The translations under genes were made by a program, and so were the position numbers. 6,501 nucleotides of DNA, taken from the NCBI GenBank assembly GCA_900755985.1, contig CAAEIL010000301.1:1-6501 (forward strand), read 5' to 3'. This DNA comes from Bacteroidales bacterium (GTDB taxonomy: Bacteria; Bacteroidota; Bacteroidia; Bacteroidales; Muribaculaceae). Positions within the stretch are counted from its first letter, which is position 1. Every line of letters begins with the position of its first letter. The notes under the pieces were generated by a model. That model was given only the letters and a program-made list of their open reading frames with translations. It did not search any database and had not been told where the DNA came from. Below are positions 1-6,003 of the stretch, in pieces.

Positions 1-621
1 AAGTGTCGGGCGCCGGTAGCCGACGCCGAAGTCAAAGTGCGAGTCGATGCTTTTTATCATCATCAGGTAGTCTTTTTCGTGCGGGCCGTACACGCCGGTG
101 GGGCGGAAAACGGTCCACGGCAGCCACTGCTGGCTTTCAAGATATTTCTCGGTCTTGATTTTGGACAGGCCGTAGTATGTGTTGGGATGCGGCACGGTGT
201 TCTCGTCCAGGGGGGCGTATCCGCGCTCGTCGCCGGGTCCCAGCGCCGACAGCGAGCTCATGTACAGGAAGTGCCCGGGACATAGCCCGAGGCCGTGCAT
301 GCACTCGATGAAGCGGCGGGGATAGCCGTAGTTTATGCGGTCAAAGTCGCGGAAGTCGGCGCATTTGGTGGCACCGAGATTCCATATGATGTCCGTCCAG
401 CAGCCTCCGGGTACTTCGGCCGCGTAGTCGGCTATCTGTTGTGCCAGGACATCGGCGTTGTCGTAGTCGAAGACCGCGAAATGCAGACGCGGGTCGCTGA
501 GATAGCGCCGCGAGGTGCTCTTGCGCACTCCTACCCAGGTGTCGTAGCCCCGTTCAAGGGCCCGCCGTGCTATGAAGCCGCCGATGAATCCGCCGGCGCC
601 GACTATCAGTATCGATTTCAT
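1..621 (-). CDS. NAD(P)-dependent epimerase/dehydratase (extended SDR), C-terminus cut by window edge
   Basis: The first 207 codons of a nucleotide-sugar-epimerase-like protein are present; family members usually run to about 320-340 residues, so the C-terminal third lies outside. The start MKSILIVGAGGFIG carries the Rossmann GxxGxxG motif (G8, G11, G14). The extended-SDR active site is visible as the Ser run MSSLS (121-125) and YGLSK with Y150 and K154, followed by RPTGVYGP (173-180). The segment after beta strand 2, GVRKSTSRR (31-39), is basic and lacks the acidic residue typical of NAD-specific enzymes, so NADP(H) use is inferred. The enzyme is expected in the cytoplasm; its substrate cannot be read from the sequence. 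The ATG (621-619) overlaps the TGA of the upstream glycosyltransferase gene as ATGA, which fixes the start and argues for coupled translation. A role in modifying a sugar for a surface polysaccharide is plausible from the neighbour only. Other SDR reductases remain possible. Confidence 0.9.
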   Translation of the reverse strand, partial: MKSILIVGAGGFIGGFIARRALERGYDTWVGVRKSTSRRYLSDPRLHFAVFDYDNADVLAQQIADYAAEVPGGCWTDIIWNLGATKCADFRDFDRINYGYPRRFIECMHGLGLCPGHFLYMSSLSALGPGDERGYAPLDENTVPHPNTYYGLSKIKTEKYLESQQWLPWTVFRPTGVYGPHEKDYLMMIKSIDSHFDFGVGYRRPTL

Positions 622-1757
622 TTGACTTCTGTGATTGCTTGTCTGTATGTCTTTATAATGTCAGCGGCCAGAGTTTTGTTTGTGAAGCGGCTGACGTAGT
701 GCTGTCCGCGGCGTGTCATGTCGCCGAGCAGGTCGCTGTCGTCGAGCAGTCGGCGCGCGGCCTCGGCCCATGCTTCGTCGCTGTGCGGGTCTATGTACAG
801 GGCGCCGTCGCCGCCGGCTTCTTCGAGGCACGAGCCTGTCGCCGCTATCACCGGGGTGCCGCAGCGCAGCGACTCGACCAGCGGTATGCCGAAGCCCTCG
901 TAGAACGATGTGTATGTCGACATCAGTGCGCCGGAGTATAGCGCGGGCAGGTCTGCAAAGGGGACGTCTTCGAGCCACAGCACGCGCTCGCTCAGCCCGG
1001 GGTGTGTGGCGCAGTAGGCGTCGATGTCGCGGGCGTAGGCCGTGCGACGGCCTACTATTACAAGTTTTATGTCGGGAGGCAGGGCGCGGAGGCCGCGGAC
1101 GGCCTGCAGCTGGTTTTTGCGCCCCTGGACGGTGCCGACGGCTATGATGTATGGCTGCGGGCCTATGCCGTAGACTGTGCGCACGCGGGCTATCTCGGCC
1201 TCGCCGGCAGGACTGAACTGCGGGTCGCAGCCCTGATATATGACGTCGACTTTTGACGGGTCGACGCCGAAGTCGCTGACTATGTCGCGGCGCGTGTACT
1301 CGCTGATGGCTATGACGCGTGTGGCCGCGCGTGCCGACCGGCCGTATTTCAGGTCGTAGAGCCGACGGTCTATGGCTGCGTAGTCCGAGGGGAAGCGCCG
1401 CCATATCAGGTCGTGAACGGTCACCACCGCAGGTATGCCCGCCTTGGCGATGTTCAGGGGCAGCTCGTTGGACAGCCCGTGGTAGACGTCGGGCCGCTGC
1501 CGACGCAAGTCATCGGTGATGCCGTACGTGCGCCACAGCGCGTGAAGATGACGCGCCGTCGCACTGCTTCCGCAGACAAGGCTGACGTTGTCGCGGAGCA
1601 GCGTGGCGCCGATGCGCCGGGTGTCTGTACCCGGTACGCTCATCAGCGATAGTCGGGTGTCTTCTGCCGCGGCAAGAGCTTCGATGACCAGTCGCGAGTA
1701 GTTGCCAAGGCCGGTACCGTTGCTGATGGCGCGCTTGGCGTCAAGGGCTATATGCAC
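618..1757 (-). CDS. GT4-family glycosyltransferase (GT-B fold)
   Basis: A complete 379-residue protein, the usual length for GT4 retaining glycosyltransferases, which move a sugar from a nucleotide-sugar donor to a glycan or lipid-linked acceptor at the inner face of the membrane. The N-terminal acceptor half includes NGTGLGNYSR (13-22) and TVHDLIWRRFP (113-123). The linker region has VIAISEYTRRDI (148-159). The C-terminal donor half has VGTVQGRKNQ (207-216; K214 and N215 fit the donor-phosphate site) and the E-x7-E motif EGFGIPLVE (E287, E295). No signal peptide or transmembrane segment is seen. The start is GTG (1757-1755): the reading frame is closed by TAA at 1766-1764, and the conserved N-terminal strand begins directly after the GTG, so no ATG start fits. 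No Shine-Dalgarno sequence precedes it. The 3' end overlaps the epimerase start. Donor and acceptor cannot be inferred; mannosyl- or glucosyltransferases of polysaccharide synthesis are the usual relatives. Confidence 0.92.
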   Translation of the reverse strand: MHIALDAKRAISNGTGLGNYSRLVIEALAAAEDTRLSLMSVPGTDTRRIGATLLRDNVSLVCGSSATARHLHALWRTYGITDDLRRQRPDVYHGLSNELPLNIAKAGIPAVVTVHDLIWRRFPSDYAAIDRRLYDLKYGRSARAATRVIAISEYTRRDIVSDFGVDPSKVDVIYQGCDPQFSPAGEAEIARVRTVYGIGPQPYIIAVGTVQGRKNQLQAVRGLRALPPDIKLVIVGRRTAYARDIDAYCATHPGLSERVLWLEDVPFADLPALYSGALMSTYTSFYEGFGIPLVESLRCGTPVIAATGSCLEEAGGDGALYIDPHSDEAWAEAARRLLDDSDLLGDMTRRGQHYVSRFTNKTLAADIIKTYRQAITEVK

Positions 1758-1771
1758 TGTTTGTTACTATT

Positions 1772-1799
1772 AATTACCAATTAGCAATTAGCAATTACC
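1772..1799. repeat. Four tandem heptamers (AATTAGC/AATTACC)
   Basis: Read on the plus strand, four heptamers follow each other without spacers: AATTACC (1772-1778), AATTAGC (1779-1785), AATTAGC (1786-1792) and AATTACC (1793-1799). They differ only at position 6. The array lies between the glycosyltransferase start and the transporter stop, and its last two units form one arm of the adjoining hairpin. Short AT-rich heptad repeats of this kind in intergenic DNA could come from slippage or be part of a dispersed family; which one applies cannot be decided from a single copy. Confidence 0.8.
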
Positions 1800-1834
1800 C
1801 TGCGTGCCGCCGACGGCAGAGGGTAATTGCTAAT
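1787..1834 (-). terminator. Perfect 15-bp inverted repeat; possible terminator or processing hairpin after the peptide transporter
   Basis: The arms 1787-1801 and 1820-1834 are exact reverse complements (15 bp, ATTAGCAATTACCCT). The 18-nt interior holds a second, GC-rich stem, TGCCG (1805-1809) with CGGCA (1814-1818) around the loop CCGA. The element begins 19 nt after the TAA stop of the POT gene, where a 3'-end hairpin would sit. On the transcribed minus strand it is followed by TGCTAATTGG rather than a run of T, so it is not a canonical rho-independent terminator. It could be an mRNA-stabilising hairpin, a binding site for a dimeric protein, or a copy of a dispersed repeat. It is also within the leader region of the glycosyltransferase gene and might act there. 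Confidence 0.5.
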
Positions 1835-1853
1835 CGAGCTTGTCTTATGTGTA

Positions 1854-3410
1854 TTATACTGCTTCGGTGGCCTCGGCGGCGGGTTTTTCGTCGGTGACGC
1901 GCTCCAGCCATTTGAGCATCCCCAGCATGACGCCCATCGAGATGAGGCAGACAATGAGGAACACTGCCCACGCTACCCAGATGGGGTATTTATTGTAGAT
2001 GAGCGGGCCTATCCACAGCAGCAGGTTGCCGACGGCGGTGGCGCCCAGCCACAGGCCCTGGCACAGGCCCTGAAGATGCTTGGGTGCGACCTTAGACACG
2101 AACGACAGGCCTAAGGGCGAGATGAACAGCTCGGCCACGGTCATGAAGAAGTAGTAGAGGATGAGTACCCACCAGCCGGACTTGGCGACGTCGACCCCGG
2201 CCTGGATGAGCGAGCGGAATTCCTGGCCCGAAGGATAATTCATGCAGGCCGAGTAGATGGTCAGGAACAGGTAGCCCAGACCGGCGATGCCCATGCCTAT
2301 GGCTATCTTCTTGGGCGTGGATATCTCTTTGCCGCGATGCGACAGCGCGCCGAAGATAAGCATGATTACGGGCGTGAGCACGATGACAAAGAAGGGGTTG
2401 ACGGCCTGCCATATCTCGGGGGCTATCTTTGACGTGTCCACAAAGTCGCGGGCAAACAGTGACATCGAGGTGCCGTTCTGATGGAACGAGAACCAGAAGA
2501 ATACCGCGATACCGAGAACGGCAAACAGGGCATACATGCGCTGTTTGATTTCGCGTGCCATGGCCTGTTTTTCGGCCTGCGTGTACTGTACGGATTTGAC
2601 GGCTTCGCGCTTGGCGGGTGTGGGCAGCCCTTTCTTGGCCAAGAGGAAGATTACCAGCGACAGCAGCATGGCGCCGACAGAGGCGATGAACGAGTAGTGG
2701 ATGCCCGTGTTGAATACTTCGAGGTACTGCGAGGCAAACTCCTTAAGGTTGGCCATGGAGGTAGCGCCGCACTGCGAGGCCAGGGCGTAGAACTGGTCGG
2801 CGGTGATGGTGGCGTCGGTGCCGGTGACGCTCAGGAACTGGTGGCACATCGCGGGCAGGTCGGCATTGTAGACCATGTCGTTGACTCCCAGCCACCACGA
2901 GCGCAGCATGGGGGCGACGAAGGGCGCGATAAGACCGCCTATGTTAATGAATACGTAAAATATCTGGAAACCAGCGTCGCGCTGCGAGGCGTACTTGGGA
3001 TTGTCGTACAGCTGGCCGACGATGGCCTGGAGGTTGCCCTTGAAAAGACCGTTGCCGAAGGCTATGAGGAACAGTGCCACGCAGGTGAATGTCAGCAGCC
3101 ACGTGGTGTTTTCGGAGGTCGCAAGAATGGGGATGGCCAGCAGGCAGTAGCCTGCGGTCATGACTATGAGGCCTTTGATGATGGTGCCTTTGTAGTTCTG
3201 GGTGCGGTCGGCGATGACACCGCCGACAAGCGACAGTATGTAGATGCCGGCATAGAAAAACGAGTAGATGAGGGTCGAAGTTTCCTCTTTGAGACCGAAT
3301 TTCGAGCACAGGAAGAGTACGAGCACGGCATTCATGATATAGTAGCCGAAACGCTCGCCCATGTTACTCAACGCGGCGGGAATCAAGCCTTTGGGATGGT
3401 TTTTGAACAT
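1854..3410 (-). CDS. POT/PTR2-family proton-coupled oligopeptide transporter (peptide MFS transporter)
   Basis: A complete 518-residue inner-membrane protein of the POT (PTR2) branch of the major facilitator superfamily, expected to import di- and tripeptides with protons. TM1 carries NMGERFGYY (16-24), the ExxERFxYY proton-coupling motif with N16 in place of the first Glu. FGNGLFKGNLQ (118-128) contains K124, matching the conserved TM4 Lys. FYVFINIGGL (151-160) is the PTR2 TM5 signature. HQNGTSMSLFARD (310-322) is the TM7 region and AELFISPLGL (426-435) the TM10 motif, with E427 at the peptide-binding Glu. About 60 polar residues (roughly 172-235) lie between TM5 and TM6, predicted periplasmic; I recall similar inserts in other Bacteroidota homologues. 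The tail is short and charged. The ATG is followed at once by the family-typical MFKNHPKGL. The gene sits between two AT-rich gaps and is probably monocistronic. Nitrate or other non-peptide substrates are known in the wider family, so substrate is inferred. Confidence 0.93.
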   Translation of the reverse strand: MFKNHPKGLIPAALSNMGERFGYYIMNAVLVLFLCSKFGLKEETSTLIYSFFYAGIYILSLVGGVIADRTQNYKGTIIKGLIVMTAGYCLLAIPILATSENTTWLLTFTCVALFLIAFGNGLFKGNLQAIVGQLYDNPKYASQRDAGFQIFYVFINIGGLIAPFVAPMLRSWWLGVNDMVYNADLPAMCHQFLSVTGTDATITADQFYALASQCGATSMANLKEFASQYLEVFNTGIHYSFIASVGAMLLSLVIFLLAKKGLPTPAKREAVKSVQYTQAEKQAMAREIKQRMYALFAVLGIAVFFWFSFHQNGTSMSLFARDFVDTSKIAPEIWQAVNPFFVIVLTPVIMLIFGALSHRGKEISTPKKIAIGMGIAGLGYLFLTIYSACMNYPSGQEFRSLIQAGVDVAKSGWWVLILYYFFMTVAELFISPLGLSFVSKVAPKHLQGLCQGLWLGATAVGNLLLWIGPLIYNKYPIWVAWAVFLIVCLISMGVMLGMLKWLERVTDEKPAAEATEAV

Positions 3411-3452
3411 AAGCTTAGACTTTCAGTGAGTTTATATTTTGTTATTTTGTGC

Positions 3453-3460
3453 CAAATTTA
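3453..3460 (-). promoter_or_regulatory. Candidate Bacteroides-type -7 promoter box for the peptide transporter
   Basis: On the minus strand this reads TAAATTTG, an exact match to the Bacteroidota -7 consensus TAnnTTTG. It lies 42 bp before the transporter ATG, which would give a leader of roughly 35 nt that is A-rich and without a Shine-Dalgarno sequence, as is usual in this phylum. I see no TTTG (-33 element) at the expected 17-23 bp upstream, so the promoter is only half supported. The 98-bp gap that contains it (3411-3508) is AT-rich compared with the coding DNA on both sides. Confidence 0.45.
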
Positions 3461-3508
3461 TGAAAATTATTTGATTTTAGGCCCATACTGCCGGCAAAAA
3501 GCCGTCTG

Positions 3509-4477
3509 TCAGCCTTTGAGCACGTCGGGGTCGGTGACGGCACCGCTGCCCCGCAGCTCGGGATGCGAGTCGGTGTTTGACGGCGTGGTGTAGGCCTCGA
3601 GGGCGCAGCGCAGCCGCTCGGTCATTATGGCGCGCAACTCGGGTGGCGACACCACGGTGACACGCCCGGCATAGCTCATCAGCTCGTCGGCAAGGTCGTC
3701 GGTGACACGCATCCGGTAGGTAAACAGCGAGTACGTGTCGTGCACGGTTTCCTGCTGCGAGGCGTGCAGCGGAAGTGCCCGAAGGTACTTGGCCTGCAGC
3801 GGGTCGCAGCGAAGCACTATGCGCCGCGGCGCCTGTCGCGTCACAACTATGCCGAACGAGTCGCGGAAATAAGCCTCGGGGTCGAAGCCGTCGGGAAGGG
3901 CAAACGACGCTTTGTCTATGCGCACGTTGCTCATGCGGTCCAGGGCGTAGGTCTTGAGACGGCTCTCGGCTACGTTCATGCCCACGACATACCAGCGCTG
4001 GCGGAACAGCTTCAGCACAAAGGGCTCGAAGCGCAGACCCGTGGCCGGGCGCGAGCGCGTAAAGTTGTTATAATCGAAGCGTATTATCCGCGATTGCTTG
4101 ATGGCCTCGAGGATGGTGGAAAGATGCTCGCGGGCCGAGGGTATGTCTTCGAGGAAGATGCGCGACGACACCTGACGCGAGTTGGACAGCACATCGCTGA
4201 CGGCCGCCGAGTTGAGCATCCAGTCGGTGACGCTGCGGTTGTGTGGGTCTTCGTCGGTGATGTAGTATTCGTAGGTGGCGGGGTCGCACTCGATGTTGAT
4301 GCTGAAGATTTCCTGGATGCTCAGACGGTAGTTGTAAAAGGTGCGCCGCGTCAGCGTCTCGCCCTGCGACACGGACGAGCGCTTCCACAGCTCGCTTAGC
4401 TCGCCGCGCGTTATGCGCCCGTGCTGCTTTATAGTGTCAAGTATCCAGATGTAGCGGTTGATAAGGTTGCGCGACAT
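3509..4477 (-). CDS. WYL-domain transcriptional regulator
   Basis: A 322-residue cytoplasmic DNA-binding protein of the WYL family (the YafY/PafC-like group). Residues 1-75 form a winged-helix-like N-terminus: MSRNLINRYIWILDTI, then GRITRGELSELW (20-31) and TRRTFYNYR (43-51), which fits a recognition helix. The WYL domain spans about 117-190, with RFDYNN (133-138), the core RWYVVG (161-166; WYV instead of WYL) and YALDRMSNVRI (177-187). The C-terminal extension (WCX-like, about 215-298) has LPLHASQQE (235-243) and GRVTVVSPPELR (271-282). WYL domains are thought to bind nucleic acid or small ligands. The frame is open further upstream to an ATG at 4531, but that version would overlap the symporter gene and add MCCHSPGPK-type sequence unlike the family; the start at 4477 leaves a 4-bp gap. 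It is therefore most likely co-transcribed with the symporter and NamZ genes and may regulate them. The ligand is unknown. Confidence 0.9.
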   Translation of the reverse strand: MSRNLINRYIWILDTIKQHGRITRGELSELWKRSSVSQGETLTRRTFYNYRLSIQEIFSINIECDPATYEYYITDEDPHNRSVTDWMLNSAAVSDVLSNSRQVSSRIFLEDIPSAREHLSTILEAIKQSRIIRFDYNNFTRSRPATGLRFEPFVLKLFRQRWYVVGMNVAESRLKTYALDRMSNVRIDKASFALPDGFDPEAYFRDSFGIVVTRQAPRRIVLRCDPLQAKYLRALPLHASQQETVHDTYSLFTYRMRVTDDLADELMSYAGRVTVVSPPELRAIMTERLRCALEAYTTPSNTDSHPELRGSGAVTDPDVLKG

Positions 4478-4481
4478 ATGC

Positions 4482-5954
4482 TCAGTTGGTTTCGGGTTGG
4501 ACAACTTTGGCCCGGGGCTGTGACAGCACAAACAGGCCGATGATGGTGTAGGCGGCGTTCATCAGCAGCAGCTCGAAGCCCGTGGTGTAGCCCACGAAGG
4601 CTTTGAGCGCCCACTGTGTGACCCACGACAGCACCGGGGCAAGGATGCACGCCACCGGAACCATTTTGTCGCGGACGGGACGACGCCCGAAAAGCCCGAA
4701 GACAAACAGTCCCAATATCGGACCGTAGGTGTACGACGCCAGCGTATATACGGCCGATATGGCGTCTTCTTCGCTCAGGTAGTAGAAGACTATGATGATC
4801 AGACCCATGGCGGCCGACATGGCTACGTGCACGAGCTTGCGCGTCCGCGTCAGCCCTTTTTCGTCCTTGCTGCGGTGCGCGCCAAGGATGTCGACGGTAA
4901 ACGATGTCGTCAGCGACGTCAGCGCCGAACCCGCGGCCGAGTACGCGGCGGCTATCAGGCCTATCACGAAAAGTATGCCCACGATGACAGGCATCGTGTC
5001 CTGACCGACTACAAACGAGAACAGGTTGTCGCTCTTCTCGGGCATCGCAAGACCCTTGCGCTCGCAGTAGATGACAAGCAGGGTTCCCAACAGCAAAAAC
5101 AGCGCTATCACAAAGAACTGCACCACGCCGCTCACTATCATGTTTTTCTGGCTCTGACGCGAGTCTTTGCACGCAAGGTTGCGCTGCATCATGTCCTGAT
5201 CAAGGCCGTTGGTGGCTATGGCCATGAATACACCGGCCAGAAACTGCTTCCAGAAGTAGGTGGCCTCCATCGGGTTGTCAAAGAAGAACATACGCGAGCT
5301 GCTGTGATCGGCTATGGCCGACACCATCTCGCCACCCGAGAAGCCCAGGTTGGTGGCTATGAAGTATATGCACAGTATCACGGACATTATCAGGCAGAAA
5401 CTCTTGAGCGTGTCGGTCCATATCAGGGTCTTGACTCCTCCCTGCACGGTGTACAGCCATATCAGCGCTATGGTGACTATGACGTTGAACTCGAAGGGAA
5501 TATGCAGCGGCCCGAAGACCATGAGCTGAAGCACCGCGCAAACCACGAAGAAGCGCACCGAGGCCCCGAGTATCTTGGACACGAAGAAGAACCACGCGCC
5601 GGTCTGATAGGTGGAATGACCGAAGCGCTCTTCGAGATATCCGTAGATGGATATGAGGTTGCGCTTGTAGAACAGCGGTACCAGGACGCAGGCTATCACG
5701 AAATAGCCCACGATGAACCCCAGCACCATCTGCAGGTAGCTGTAGCCCTTGGCGGCGACCATGCCCGGGACTGAGATAAAGGTGACCCCCGAGATGGTGG
5801 CCCCTATCATGGCAAAGGCCACAAGTCCCCACGGGGCCTGGCGGTTGCCGTTGAAAAATGTGGAGTTGTCGCTGCCCCGCGAGGCAAACCAGCTGATGAG
5901 CATCAGCACGGCAAAGTAGGCGACTATGGTGATGATTACTATTGTAGGTGTCAT
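4482..5954 (-). CDS. Sodium:solute symporter (SSS family), probable MurNAc transporter (MurT-like)
   Basis: A complete 490-residue inner-membrane protein of the solute:sodium symporter family with about 13 hydrophobic segments. Typical motifs are GATISGVTFISVPG (51-64, TM1 Na+-site region), VQGGVKTLIWTDTLK (170-184), TNGLDQDMMQRNLACKDS (248-265) and AYSAAGSALTSLTTSF (337-352), the TM8 segment whose Ser/Thr residues complete the Na2 site in LeuT-fold transporters. The protein therefore should import an organic solute with Na+. It lies 49 bp downstream of a NamZ-type exo-N-acetylmuramidase gene and 4 bp upstream of a WYL regulator. In Tannerella forsythia the MurNAc transporter MurT is also an SSS-type protein linked to NamZ, so MurNAc is the best substrate guess. 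This is inferred from context only; sialic acid, sugar or amino-acid transport by an SSS protein cannot be excluded. The start ATG (5954-5952) follows an A-rich leader (AATAAACCAATCGCAAA) with no Shine-Dalgarno. Confidence 0.9.
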   Translation of the reverse strand: MTPTIVIITIVAYFAVLMLISWFASRGSDNSTFFNGNRQAPWGLVAFAMIGATISGVTFISVPGMVAAKGYSYLQMVLGFIVGYFVIACVLVPLFYKRNLISIYGYLEERFGHSTYQTGAWFFFVSKILGASVRFFVVCAVLQLMVFGPLHIPFEFNVIVTIALIWLYTVQGGVKTLIWTDTLKSFCLIMSVILCIYFIATNLGFSGGEMVSAIADHSSSRMFFFDNPMEATYFWKQFLAGVFMAIATNGLDQDMMQRNLACKDSRQSQKNMIVSGVVQFFVIALFLLLGTLLVIYCERKGLAMPEKSDNLFSFVVGQDTMPVIVGILFVIGLIAAAYSAAGSALTSLTTSFTVDILGAHRSKDEKGLTRTRKLVHVAMSAAMGLIIIVFYYLSEEDAISAVYTLASYTYGPILGLFVFGLFGRRPVRDKMVPVACILAPVLSWVTQWALKAFVGYTTGFELLLMNAAYTIIGLFVLSQPRAKVVQPETN

Positions 5955-6003
5955 TTTGCGATTGGTTTATTCTGGATGTATGATGCTGCCCGGAAGGTCT
6001 GTC

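Noticed and set aside
1758..1853. A promoter for the glycosyltransferase-epimerase pair in the 96-bp gap.
   Set aside because: The gap is AT-rich, but no TAnnTTTG box was found on the minus strand, so no promoter can be placed; transcription could also read through from the transporter gene.
3492..3504. A possible terminator hairpin just after the WYL gene (minus strand CGGC-TTTTT-GCCG).
   Set aside because: Only 4 bp pair cleanly, the T-run is in the loop rather than after the stem, and no U-tract follows.
2481..3593. A 370-codon open frame on the plus strand, antisense to the transporter gene and crossing its promoter region.
   Set aside because: It lies opposite a well-recognised POT gene, its translation is rich in His, Gln, Gly and Glu with no recognisable domain, and GC-rich codon bias readily produces such frames. 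I treat it as a shadow.
4478..4531. A longer WYL regulator with 18 extra N-terminal residues starting at 4531.
   Set aside because: The extension lies inside the symporter's coding sequence, has no family resemblance (two Cys, several Pro), and the start at 4477 gives the conserved N-terminus with a clean 4-bp spacing.
4827..5774. A 315-codon plus-strand open frame opposite the sodium symporter gene.
   Set aside because: It has the same low-information composition (His, Tyr, Gln and Glu rich) with no domain, and the opposite strand encodes a clear membrane transporter.
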